Below the pieces are notes generated by a model that had not been told where the DNA came from, searched no databases, and saw only the letters and a program-made list of their open reading frames with translations. From contig CM070874.1 in NCBI GenBank assembly GCA_036365515.1, forward strand, positions 92,958,342 through 93,022,341: a DNA stretch of 64,000 nt, given 5' to 3'. Shown piece after piece: positions 34,076 through 45,296 of the stretch. The first letter of the stretch is position 1; every line of letters begins with the position of its first letter. The position numbers were made by a program, and so were the translations under genes. This stretch comes from Torymus aiolomorphi. Lineage: Eukaryota > Arthropoda > Insecta > Hymenoptera > Torymidae.

Positions 34076-34300
34076 CACGTTACGTTTTTGAAACGTTTTG
34101 AAACGTTTCTTTAGGAACCTACAAACGTTTCCCTAAAAATGTAGAAACATAACAGAAACGTTTCAGAAACGTAGAAATGTCCTAAATCTGAAAAAATTTT
34201 TATGAAAATCGTAAACGTGTTTAAATCGCCTCAGAAACGTTTCTGAAACAGAACTCAAACGTTTGTAGAAAGTTTTGGAAACGTCTCTGAAACGTACATA
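34076..34300. repeat. Array of GAAACGTTTC-like palindromes
   Basis: Within about 220 bp the word AAACGTTT or GAAACGTTTC and close variants (GAAACGTC, GAAACGTAC, AAACGTGT) occur more than ten times, spaced 10-25 bp. No frame is supported. It may be a short MITE built from subterminal motif repeats. Confidence 0.7.
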
Positions 34301-35218
34301 ATCGATTCGACAAAAAACTCACTGGACTATTCACGTTCCAGATTCGTCTCAAAAAAGCCTCTACCCTCTCGCCTCTGAAAAAACTCTCCCCGACCCTCCT
34401 CAAAATCGTATTTAGCCTTTCGCTGGCTGTGATCACGATTGCCGCTGCAACACCGCCGCAAAAACCACTACGAGCCGGCAAACAATTTTGACGAAATACC
34501 GCCATGCTCCGCCGCTGACGTCGCTGGCGTTGTTGTGCATTAATTCACGCGCGAAATGAAATTGCGCGCCGAGGGACTGGCGACGGTGAATCAAGTTACA
34601 TCATGGCCTTTGCGAAAAAGGTAATGCGCTAGCGCGGCGCAAACGACGTTACGCTTTGTCGAGCGCAAATCTCGTCGCTGCCACTTTTTTCCAGCGGATT
34701 CTCCCTCGGCATTTTTTGCAAGCGCAGCGATTACGCGGATGCGCCGGGCTGTCGCAAAAAAAGAGAGAGTTAGTGACTCAATGAATAATGTCAGAATTAA
34801 GGGGATGATTTATGCAAGCGATAATGCAGGTGTTGGTCGTCGCGCATGTGTGAGTTTAAATGTATAGAGACGCACGCGTCGATAAATACGTGAGGTAGAA
34901 AAAAAGAGAAAGCGGACGCGTAATTTATTTTCGTGTAATTTCGCGTTACATAGGCAGCGCCGCGCCGGCGCAAGGTTAAATGTTGCGTGTCGCTAATTGG
35001 ATTATGTTTTCTAGAAATCGCACGCCAGGCTGTTATTCACGGGCCTCACTCGTTCAGAGGGTAGTGGAGGTTTTAATGTGTGCATGCGTATTGCACGGGG
35101 GGCTTTATGAATATACGTCGATGCAGCTTTTAGCGGCAGTTTGAGATGTCTTTTAAACGAGGATAGTCGCAGTTGATAGATAAGTTTTTGTTCTTATTCA
35201 TTATAAGAATGAGTATAT
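34301..35218. other. GC-richer spacer without recognised gene
   Basis: This segment has many CpG words (GCGCCGAGGGACTGGCG, GCGCGGCGCAAACGACG, CGCCGCGCCGGCGC). The frame at 34221-34505 minus has no domain. It could be host regulatory or intronic sequence; nothing specific can be assigned. Confidence 0.35.
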
Positions 35219-36522
35219 AATATCTGTGGCTTCCAGGAATAACGACTTAACTGCCCTTTTTGTCAAAATTGAGTTAGCACCGGAATTTATATATTCTAAC
35301 TACCCTTTTTCATGTAGACTTGGTCCGGAAATCTGAAACGCATTCAAAGAGCAAATATCAGCTAAGTGCATAACCACTTAACTGCACCTGTGCCCAGAAA
35401 AACCACTTAACTGAATATTTATATTTAATTAAAAGCACCATTTTGAAGTTAATACTATGCAATAAACAGATTATGAAATACCTATTTTTGTAGAAACAAA
35501 GATCAAAGGCAATAGATAATAGAAGGTAACACAACAGCTTTGATTGCTAAGCGTTGGGGCGAATGTGCATAAACAGTAACCGAGTAACGTTCGGTATTCG
35601 GTTACCGAATTCCGTTGGGTTCACGCACATTCCCTCGGGAGGCGCATGTGTGGGAATGAATATTTAAAAAAGAATTCGTATTCTATGTTTTAAGTATAGA
35701 AATAACTGTGTCATTTATCTTATTTGAACAATTTTCCTAAACCACTTAACTACACAGTTACCGGAATAACGACTCAACTGCATTGTTTTGTTTGTTTATA
35801 CAAAGAACAAAAACGTATTCTAGCAGCTGATAGTGGGATTCGAAAGATATTCGATACCTTTGTAAATGTTTAAATTGTTATGACTCATCTCGCTCATTTC
35901 GATCTTACATATGAAGTATCATGATAGAAATTTTAAAACGGCGATTTCTCGAAAACACGTACAAGTGAGTTAAGGGAAAGCCTTACCTAACTGCAGATTT
36001 CTGCGCTTGATTTTTCAAATTTCTCAATCAATTTTCATATTATCAAAATTATTGAAGCATACGCACAATCTATATAATTCAAAGAATATGCGTCAGCTTC
36101 AATATAAGCAAAAATATGTAAATTGAGATAGATATTTGAAAAATCAATAAATGTCGGTAAGTATGTACAGACTATACAAGTAAAGCATCCCCCTAAGGAG
36201 GTTGGCTATCGCTGCTCGCGCGGGGCAGGGTGAAGGAGTCCCCTTGCACCGCACGCGCGGCTCTGCTCACCGCGCACCCCCTCTCGCAGCCTATGAACTC
36301 GATCGTTTGTTTACGTTTTGCCGCAGTACTCAGAACCCGTGCATAAGAGTTGAACTTTGAAGTTGAATTATTCCATAACTGAGTTGACAAAAGAACTGAA
36401 ATTTCGCACACTTGTAGGAAATGAATCGAAGAACAGCAATATTAAGTTTTTGGAATGATGTAACCATTTTCATTTCGGTAGAAAACCTCCTTAAGTCGTT
36501 ATTCCTGGAAGCCATAGATATT
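35219..36522. mobile_element. TIR element, 1.3 kb, with repeated CACTTAACTG motifs
   Basis: The ends are inverted copies: AATATCTGTGGCTTCCAGGA followed by ATAACGACTTAA on the left (35219-35250), and the complement with one change at 36491-36522. Internally the motif ACCACTTAACTG or ACGACTYAACTG recurs near 35369, 35401, 35740 and 35766. A GC-rich patch lies at 36205-36300. No transposase is present and no clear target duplication was found. It is a non-autonomous DNA element of unassigned type. Confidence 0.75.
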
Positions 36523-37280
36523 AGCAATGAGCACATTATTCTATATGAAAATCTTTAATTATTCTATTTAATATTATAGTACACTAAATGATAAATAAAA
36601 AAATTAAAAAGAAAAAATAGAAAATATCATAGTATATCTCTGCAACAACGTAATGATTATATGAAAGAAAGATCAAAGTATTATCAATACACACTGAGAA
36701 ATTTAATCCAGCAAACGCTCGAAAATCCTATCTGTAACATAACCACCCGGAGAACTTCTCTCCCCACCAATCTTCCACTACCCCATCTTCAAAAAACAGC
36801 CAGCCGAATCCTCAACTCCGCCCCACCACGCGCTCGTAATTAATCGAAACGACAATCAAGTATGTAACAGTATCCTACCCTCTCCCCGAATCTCGAGCGA
36901 ACCGCAAAAGTTCAGCTGCTGTTTACATTAATTCACAGCGCGCGCGCGGAACACGCCAACCTTGAAACTCACGCATACTGAGATTGTCGAGGAGTGGGCG
37001 CGCGATCCTTAATTGAGGCGATCTGCTGGTACGCGAGCGACGTTTTAACGGCTCTCGCGTTTCGCCTAATTACAAAGCGGAGTTGCGGGACTCGTGTTGT
37101 TGCTGCTGCGGTTGCTGCTGTCTGGATAAAGGATACAGGGATGGCTTGCTACAGGGGTTGCCATCGGAATGAATGTTGGTTATTTATTGTATCAGAAGTG
37201 TGTATGCAAACGTAATGTTGGAAGAAAGTAGGATATTTCTTTCTTGTTTAATATAATGTTAACTGCGTAATATACATACT
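36523..37280. other. No gene recognised
   Basis: Mostly unremarkable sequence. A CGCGCGCG patch lies at 36940 and a TGCTGCTGCGGTTGCTGCTG trinucleotide stretch at about 37098-37117. No supported coding frame. Confidence 0.4.
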
Positions 37281-37700
37281 AAAGGGGGGTGCCCCTATTC
37301 GCTCCGCCCGTCGATCCCCGTATTTGGAGATGTATTCATTTAATTTTGTTCTATATTTTCCACATCACCCAGGAGGTAAATATAGATGGATACGTTTTGC
37401 TTCCTTACAAAGGAAGCTTTGTAATAATAAAAAAAAAGTTAAAAAATCTTTTACCTCAAATATCTCTGAAATTATGGACCAATCCTTTTGCCTAAAGAAC
37501 TCAGCCGAAAGATAATTCAAAACCTACCCCTGATAAAAATTCAAAGCGATTAAGCTAATTTTACTTCAGTTATCGAAGAAAATTCCTTTCTTTTATAAAC
37601 TATTCTGTTTCTTCAAAAATAATTGAAAGTGTGACTTTAAAATATAGCAGATTATAGCATTCTATATCCGACACCACCACACAAATTTCCAACACGATTC
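37281..37700. repeat. Dispersed repeat with a CGCTCCGCCCGTCG end
   Basis: It starts ACTAAAGGGGGGTGCCCCTA and CGCTCCGCCCGTCGATCCCC, similar in style to the blocks in the foldback at 641 and 1600. It contains the hairpin GCTTCCTTACAAAGGAAGC (37399-37417). The part around 37440-37545 (ACCAATCCTTTTGCCTAAAG) is related in inverted orientation to 51880-51960 and 52140-52260. No coding frame. Confidence 0.55.
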
Positions 37701-37929
37701 TCTAATCAATTATTTTAAACACTAATCAGAAAATCTTAATAAAATTTTATCTATATATTGTGAGTAGTATATCGTCGTCTGGAAGATAAAAGGTTACAGC
37801 TCGGCTCGGCGCCTAAGAAGGTTACAACTCGGCTCGGTGCGTAAAAAGGTTTGAAAAATGCTTTAAATATACGATATTCAGAAAAAATAATTTGTAAAAT
37901 TTACTTTTCGTTATACGTGTTCGTAAAAC

Positions 37930-39240
37930 TTTACAGGCTCAAAATAGGAAGCACCTATACGAGTGGACATTATTGGAAGAAGAGTCACTCAGCGACCATT
38001 GATATGTCTGCTTTGAGTTAAAGAGCCGAAAACGCGATGCCCCGCGAGACAAAACCACAGGATGGGCTGTCAAGAAATTTGATCGGGACGCCTTTACAGA
38101 ATGCATCTCGGGGACACCAGGACTGGATAAGACTGGGACTACGGTCGACCTGAAGCGACGTTACACAACTGAAATGAGCCGAGCGTGCGATGCATCCATG
38201 CCCCGGAGAAGACAGCACAAGAATCAAAAGCCTGCTTTCTGGTGGAACTCAGAAATCTCAGAACTGAGGAGTAGCTGTAAGAAACAACGAAGGAAAGCTC
38301 AAAGAGCGCGGAAAAGAAAACGCTCCGAACGAGAAGAGAAAGAGGATAGGTACAAGGATGCCAGAAAGTCGCTCCGAAACGCCATAAAGCAAAGTAAGAG
38401 TCAATGCTAGAAAGCTCTGTGCGCTGATGTCGATCGAGACCCATGGGGCACACCCTATCGCCTAGTGATACGAAAACTCCAGACGAGTCGGGGATCGGTC
38501 GCACCAACAGATGTACCGACTGTACTTAAAATCGTAGAAGCACTCTTTCCAAAAGGAGCTCCCTGAGAGAGCTACCCGAGCGATGAAGCACTAGAGGTAC
38601 CTCTGTTCTAGAAAAGTGAACTTAAACTGGCTGCAAAGAGGTTGGACTCTGGTAAGGCCCCGGGACCCGATGGGATCCTCAACGAAGTTCTGCGAGCGGC
38701 TATTCGGGAAAAACCTCAACTAATCCTGGATTTATTCAACACGTGTTTGGAAAGAGGTCATTTCCCGAAACAATGGAAACGCCAAAACCTGGTCCTCATA
38801 CGGAAGGGTAAAAACAAGGATCCCAAGGCACCATCCTCTTGGAGACCGTTATGCATGCTTGACTTTACGGGGAAGCTATATGAGAGAATGATTCTCAACA
38901 GCATGCAGACCGAATTTGACGACCCGGAGAATGAAGGGCTGTCGGAGATGCAATACGGATTTCGTGCAGGTCGGAGCACTTTGCACACGGTACAGAAAAG
39001 AGTAGACAAAGCATTCTCCATGAAACCGCAGCCGGGAGGCTTCTGTGCCGTGGTAACACCCGATGTTAAAAACGCCTTTAACACGGCCAACTGGGAACAT
39101 ATGTATCAAGCCCTTACAGAAGTCTCTCTGAATATCTAATGAGGGTGGCTAGCAGCTACCTAGAGGACAGAACGCTGATGGTGAAAACGGACGATGGCAC
39201 CACAGAAGTCGCGATCACGGCAGGAGTCGCTCAAGGATAA
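37930..39240 (+). pseudogene. R1-like LINE ORF2 fragment (RT N-terminal part)
   Basis: The plus strand encodes the region between endonuclease and RT and the first RT motifs. The linker (38174-38410) has KPAFWWNSEISELRSSCKK and a basic KRKRSEREEKE stretch. The RT start (38642-39139) has LDSGKAPGPDGILNEVLRAA, ILDLFNTCLERGHFP, SSWRPLCMLDFTGKLYERMI, MQYGFRAGRSTLHTV and VVTPDVKNAFNTANW (A-box). After a frameshift at 39137 follow SSYLEDRTLMVKTDDGT and GVAQG, then truncation near 39240. GKAPGPDG and KNAFNTANW are typical of the R1 clade. YxDD is missing. Stops at 38408 and in 38560-38610 confirm decay. Confidence 0.85.
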
Positions 39241-39379
39241 AAGGTAATGAAGTAGATTCTCCTGTATTTAATATAGTTCTATAAATAAAAGCTTTATTAC
39301 CTATTTTCCCCCTGTTATTATTTCCGCTTCAATATTATATTTAAATATTTAAGTAATTTGGTTATTTTAAGTCTAGTAT

Positions 39380-39530
39380 CGTTACATGGAGAAATCCCGT
39401 AGGAAAGATCTGCAGGAAATTTCTGTAGACATTTCTGCAAGAAATCCTGCAGACATACCTATAAGAAATGTCTACAAAGTTTTCGCCCACAGGAAAATTC
39501 TGCAGAAATTTTAGCAGAAAATATTTCATA
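39380..39530. repeat. Array of TTTCTGCAGAAAT-like palindromes
   Basis: Within 150 bp short palindromic words (CTGCAGGAAATTTCTGTAG, GAAATCCTGCAGAC, TTCTGCAGAAATTTT) recur with alternating orientation. It resembles the GAAACGTTTC array at 34076 in design but not in sequence. No frame. Confidence 0.6.
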
Positions 39531-39665
39531 TCTGTAGAATAAATAGTACATTACGATACAAGGGTCTTAAGTGGCACTTTCTGGCACGGCGAGTTACCCG
39601 CCCAAGCACAGCGAGAGCGCTAAGGTAGTTCATCACACATATGTAGCAATATATATAGCAATATA

Positions 39666-42000
39666 CAACCTGTTCGGAAAATGTATGTTTTGCTAAACAC
39701 GGTCGTGTAGAGGGCAAAATTCTAAGACAAAAGTTCCTGTGCCGTTTTTGCAAATTTTGCATATTAACGCCGTTACAGGCGATCAAAAGTTCAATAAACC
39801 GGCCAATCAGCTCCGACGTCGGCGCGCGCGACAGAGAAGTAGACGGAGCTCCAGAGCTACGGCCGCAGGAGTGAGAGAGGCGCGACATCAGCGCTTCTGG
39901 CACTGGAGGCGGGCCCGCCGGCGTCTGTCGATCTATCGACTACTCGCTCGTTCGCCCTTTTTCCCGCACTTTCACGCTCTCTCTCGCTCTTTCTCGTTCT
40001 CTCTCGCTCTTTCTCGCTCTCTCTCTCTCGCTAACCTTGCTCTTTCTCATTCTCTCTCGCTATCCTTACCCTTTCACGCTCTCTCTCGCTCTCTCTCGCT
40101 ATCCTTGCCCTTTCATGCTCTCCCTCGCTCTTTCTCGCTCTCTCTCGCTCTTTCTCGCTCTCTATCGTTCTTTCCCGCTCTCCCTCGTTATCCTTGCTAT
40201 TTCACGCTCTCTCTCGCTCTTTCTTTTTCTCCCTTGCTCTTTCTCGCTCTCTCTCGTTATCCTTGCTTTTTCTCGCTCTCGCTCGCTCTTTCTCGCTCTC
40301 TCTTGTTATCCTTGCTTTTTCTCGCTCTCGCTCGCTCTTTCTCGCTCTCTCTCGTTCTTTCTCGTTCTCCCCCGTTATCCTGGCTATTTCACGGTCTCTC
40401 TTGCGCTTTCTCGTTCTCTCTCGCTCTTTCTCGCCCTTTCACGCTCTCTCTCGCTCTTTCACACTCTCTCTCGCTCTCTCTCGCTCTCCCTCGTTATCCT
40501 GGCTATTTCACGGTTTCTCTCGCTCTTTTTCGTTCTCTCTCGCTCTTTCTCGCTCTCTCTCTCTTGCTATCCTTGCCCTTTCACGCTCTCTCTCGCTCTC
40601 TCTCGCTATCCTTGCCCTTTCATGCTCTCCCTCGCTCTTTCTCGCTCTCTCTCGCTCTTTCTCGCTCTCTCTCGTTCTTTCCCACTCTCCCTCGTTATCC
40701 TTGCTATTTCACGCTCTCTCTCGCTCTTTCTCTTTCTCCCTTGCTCTTTCTCGCTCTCTCTCGTTATCCTTGCTTTTTCTCGCTCTCGCTCGCTCTTTCT
40801 CGCTCTCTCTTGTTATCCTTGCTTTTTCTCGCTCTCGCTCGCTCTTTCTCGCTCTCTCTCGTTCTTTCTCGTTCTCCCCCGTTATCCTGGCTATTTCACG
40901 GTCTCTCTTGCGCTTTCTCGTTCTCTCTCGCTCTTTCTCGCCCTTTCACGCTCTCTCTCGCTCTTTCACACTCTCTCTCGCTCTCTCTCGCTCTCCCTCG
41001 TTATCCTGGCTATTTCACGGTTTCTCTCGCTCTTTTTCGTTCTCTCTCGCTCTTTCTCGCTCTCTCTCTCTCTCTCTTGCTATCCTTGCCCTTTCACGCT
41101 CTCTCTCGCTCTCTCTCGCTATCCTTGCCCTTTCATGCTCTCCCTCGCTCTTTCTCGCTCTCTCTCGCTCTTTCTCGCTCTCTCTCTCGTTCTTTCCCAC
41201 TCTCCCTCGTTATCCTTGCTATTTCACGCTCTCTCTCGCTCTTTCTCTTTCTCCCTTGCTCTTTCTCGCTCTCTCTCGTTATCCTTGCTTTTTCTCGCTC
41301 TCGCTCGCTCTTTCTCGCTCTCTATCGTTCTTTCTCGTTCTCCCCCGTTATCCTGGCTATTTCACGGTCTCTCTTGCGCTTTCTCGTTCTCCCTCGCTCT
41401 TTCTCGCCCTTTCACGCTCTCTCTCGCTCTTTCACACTCTCTCTCGCTCTTTCTCGCTCTCCCTCGTTATCCTGTCTATTTCACGGTTTCTCTCGCTCTT
41501 TTTCGTTCTCTCTCGCTCTTTCTCGCTCTCTCTCTTGCTATCCTTGCCCTTTCACGCTCTCCCCCGCTCTTTCTCGCTCTCTCTCGCTCTTTCTCTCTCT
41601 CTCTCTCTCTCGTTCTTTCTCGCTCTCCCTCGTTATCCTTGCTATTTCACGCTCTCTCTCGCTCTTTCTCTTTCTCTCTCGCTCTTTCTCGCTCTCTCTC
41701 GTTATCCTTCCTCTTTCACGCTCTCTCTCGCTCTTTCTCGCTCTCTCTAGCTCTTTCTCGCTCATCTCTAGCTCTTTCTCGCTCTCTCTCGCTATCCTTG
41801 CCCTTTCACGCTCTCTCTCTCTCGCTATTTCTCGTTCTCTCGCTCTTTCTCGCTCTCTCTCGTTATCCTTGCTTTATCTCGTTCTCTCCCGCTCTTCTCG
41901 CTCTCTCTCGCTATCCTTGTACTTTCACGCTCTCTCTCGCTATCCCTGCACTTTCACGCTTTCTCTCACTCTCTCTTACTCTCTCTCTCTCTTCCGATGT
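39666..42000 (+). repeat. Left arm of the giant foldback (unique end plus satellite)
   Basis: Positions 39666-39960 are non-repetitive and match 56620-56911 in inverted orientation. From about 39970 the arm is CTCTCTCGCTCTTT-type repeat broken by TTATCCTTGCTATTTCACG and similar spacers. A longer unit of about 510 bp repeats, with the GTTATCCTTGCTATTTCACG block near 40187, 40694 and 41209. Lack of stops gives long frames (764, 663 and 518 codons) in all three forward frames. These are Ser/Leu/Phe/Arg repeats and should not be called genes. Confidence 0.9.
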
Positions 42001-42029
42001 TCTACTATATTTTCTATTACTCAGTTGAT

Positions 42030-43806
42030 ATGAAAATATCTAATGTATAACTTCAAAAAGTGGGTAACTTCATGTCAACTGTTCATCTCAAAATTTTAAA
42101 ATCGCTCAAAAATTTGTTACTCATTTCAAATTAGCCCCAAAACACAAATGTAAAGTTTTAGAGAAAAATATGCAATATTTCTAATGTTATAATTAATTGA
42201 AAATTTGCAAATGTTGAATTTTTTCGTAAATCTTCAAATTTTAACATTTGTTAACTGAAAAACTTGAACCTTTTTGTATAGCATATTAAATGGGAAAAAG
42301 TTTGCAAATTCTGAGTAGAATTGCTCTGAACTTTTTCAGATAAATGCCAATTATTTTGCTAATTTGTACTTGACAGAACACCATTCAAAATATGCTTAAG
42401 GCGAATGCGACAGTATCAATATCCCTCACCAAAGGCTAAAGGATTTGTAAAAAATGTTACCTTTAAAATGGGACCTTGATTAAGATGTAAATAGATCACT
42501 GAAAAAAGTTACGAGCAATTAAAACTATCAAAATAGCAAAATAGTACTATTTTCACTGATTTTACAGCTTCAATTGCAACTCCATAAATATGCTATACAA
42601 AAAGTTTCAACTTTTCGCGTTAAAAAATCATAAAAATTGAAGTTTACGAAAAAATTCAAAATTTTCAAATTTTCAATTAGTTATAACTTTAGAACGATTG
42701 CATATTTTGCTCTAAAACTTTATATTCGTATTTTGGGGCAAATTTGGAATGAGTAAAAAAAAACCGCTGCTAACTGCTTTAGCAGAATGCTTTCTCAAAG
42801 AGAATTGATTAAGTACATCAAATAATTTTTTTAAATGTATATTTTAATATAAAATGAAACGAGACTTTAGAAATCGTCAGCTGCTGGATGAAAGCATACG
42901 GCCTTAACCTGGCTTGTTAGAAAAAGTTGCTACTTTTTCAAATTCTCAATTGTAAGTAAAAAATTGTCAGTAAGTAGTTTTGAAATGTATAATTTAGAAG
43001 AAAATAAAATGTACCTTGAGAATATCGGTCTACATTTGAGATGTAATGCCGAAAAAGTTATTTATAATTCATAAAATTATTTATTTTTCTAAAAAATTGC
43101 TATTTTTTCAAATCCGCGATTTTAAGTCAAAAATAACTCGTAAGTAGTTTTGAAATACATAATTTAGACGGAAATCAAACGTACTATAAGAATATCAGTC
43201 TCTATTTGGCATATCTTCAAACAAATGAAAAAAAAAGAATTATTTTTGTAAAAAAAATTTGCAAAATTGTTATTTTATTTTTTTAAATAAGACCTTAAAG
43301 TTATCCATTCGACTCCAAAATTTAATCAGTTCTAAGTTGAGACATACCAAAAGTTCACGCGAAATTTCAGCTAATTCCGTCCATCCGTTCAAGAGTTATG
43401 ACGGGGACAAAATTTGGTTTCATACATACATACATACATACATACATTTTTTTTAAACCTATTATTCTGACTCAGGAACCTCAAAAACATCGAAATTCAT
43501 CAAAATCTTTGATTCGAAAATTTTCACCGTTATAAAGCTTTTTCTTTGAGAAAGCAATTTTGAGCGATTTTATAATTGCTTCCTCCTAGAGGAAGCTTTG
43601 TGATAGTAAAAAAAAAAGTTTGTGAGATAATGTCTTAGGAATGTTGTATAGAAAATTTGGAATCGAAATACACCATTTTTAGAAAATGTCCGTATGGATG
43701 TGTGTGTGTGTGTGTGTGTATGTATGTCCGTATACTCTGATATCTCATGATCTACTCAACCGATTTTAACGAGAGAGTGATCATTTTTTCAGATTTTGCT
43801 TCAACA
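42030..43806. other. Left interior of the giant foldback, no gene recognised
   Basis: AT-rich sequence with inverted blocks (AAAAAGTTTCAACTTTTCGC and related AAAACTTGAACCTTTTTGTA; AAATTTTCAATTAGTTATAA and complement), suggesting decayed foldbacks. It includes a CATACATACATACATACATA tract near 43424, the hairpin GCTTCCTCCTAGAGGAAGC (43578-43596) and a (GT)n tract near 43695. The element boundary with BEL-A copy 1 is at 43812. Confidence 0.45.
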
Positions 43807-43811
43807 ATTGG

Positions 43812-44125
43812 TGTTTAATGTAGAATGTGGATGGATCGTGGACTGGAGGTTCAAATAATTGAAGGCTTTCGTGTGGAGGTAAATGGCAACTTTATTGAAG
43901 TCTCCGTCGTGCCTCCTGGCGTACACTTAGCCGCTGCTGTCTCTCTCGCCGTCGCGCGTGAACTGTCGCCGGCCGGCGCTGCGAGGTGCCGTCGGCGAGA
44001 CTTTGTTGAGGAGGGGCGGTGAGAGAGGACCGCGTGGAGGGCGCTCATTGGCTGCGCACCGTATATTGCCTTTTAAGGCTTGGTGACGTCAGCGTCTCGC
44101 TGGTCGAGGCGCTGGATCGCCAACA
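43812..44125 (-). repeat. BEL-A copy 1 3' LTR
   Basis: 314 bp from TGTTTAATGTAG to GGATCGCCAACA, identical to 51129-51442. It contains TTTATTGAAG, a GC-rich middle and a TATTGCCTTTTAAGG block. A 65-codon frame within it is present in both LTRs and is not considered a gene. Confidence 0.95.
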
Positions 44126-44159
44126 TTCCGCCCACCTTCGTCAGAATGGCGAACGGTCC

Positions 44160-45296
44160 TTACTCCTTGGGAAGGAGTCGAATAACCTTGGCGATGGGTC
44201 GGCGAAGATTTGTGGTGGCCGTGTGCAGGTCGACCACGCGAGTGATTCCATCACTCCCTGGATAGACGGCGGTAACTCTGGCGAGGGGCCACTTGGCTGG
44301 AGGCGTGAGCTCGCTTCGAACGAGCACGAGTTCGCCTACAGTGACTGGTGGTTGAGGTTGTTTCCACTTCTGACGGGATTGCAGGGACGTCAGGTAGTCC
44401 GTTGACCATCTCTTCCAGAAGTGCTGGGCCAGCTGACTGATCAGGAGCCAGCGCTTTCCTGCTGGAACATTGTCGTTGGTGACATCTCCTTCAGGAACTA
44501 TAAATGAAGATCTTTGTATGAGAAAGTGTGACGGTGATAGGAAGTCAAGGTCAGAAGGATCGTCAGTGAGAGCGGTTAAAGGTCTGGAGTTAAGGCATGC
44601 TTCAATGCGACACATAAGAGTAGCAAGTTCAGAGAAAGTGAGAACTTGATCCCCAATGACTCGGCGCATGTGATGTTTAGCCGATTTAACGGCTGCTTCC
44701 TAAATGCCTCCAAAATGGGGAGCACTGGGAGGATTGAAAATCCAGGAGGTTCCTTCTTTTGTAAGAGACCGAACAACTTGAGAAGAGAATTCTGACGAAG
44801 CATCTACCATCTGTCTCAGTTGAACATCTGCCCCGACGAAGTTAGTACCTTGGTCAGAGTATAACTCCTTGCAATGACCTCGACGAGCCGTGAAACGATG
44901 AAAAGCGGCGATGAACGCCTCACTTGAATAATCCTCAACTACCTCAATATGAACGGCTCTGGTGGCCATACAAATGAAGATGGCAATATAACCTTTCATC
45001 GTGCCTTTACCTCTAGATTTAGTGAGACGCAGATGAATAGGCCCGGCGTAATCGACGCCAGAGCGTTCGAAAGGTGACGACTGACAAACACGAGCTTTAG
45101 GTAGTTCGCCCATTAATTGGGAGGGCACTCGCGCAGCATAGCGAGAGCAAGTAGTACATGCTCTGATGACTCCTTTAACTTCAGCTCGTCCCTTAACAAT
45201 CCAGTATCGTCGTCTGAGTGTAGCAAGGGTTAACTGAACACCACCATGAAGCATACGTTGGTGAGCGTCCCTGATTAATAAGTAGTAAAGTGACAC
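44160..45296 (-). pseudogene. BEL-A copy 1 integrase
   Basis: The frame 44700-45296 has the zinc-binding region (RDAHQRMLHGG, CTTCSRYAAR), SGVDYAGPIHLRLT and ELYSDQGTNFVGADVQLRQM, and ends at a TAG (44700-44702 on the plus strand, reading CTA). Copy 2 has Trp at that codon in FGGIWETA. After the stop the frame continues into 44160-44669 with CRIEACLNSRPLTALTD, LLISQLAQHFWKRWSTDYL and GELVLVRSELTPPAKWPLARV. The integrase would be cut just before its catalytic glutamate. Confidence 0.9.

Noticed and set aside
39739..42033. Very long forward frames (764, 663 and 518 codons) rich in Ser, Leu, Phe and Arg
   Set aside because: They occur in all three phases of a simple repeat that lacks stop codons. 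The peptide is only the translated satellite.
43825..44022. 65-codon frame found twice (also at 51142-51339)
   Set aside because: It is identical in both only because they are the two LTRs of one element. Nothing supports translation.
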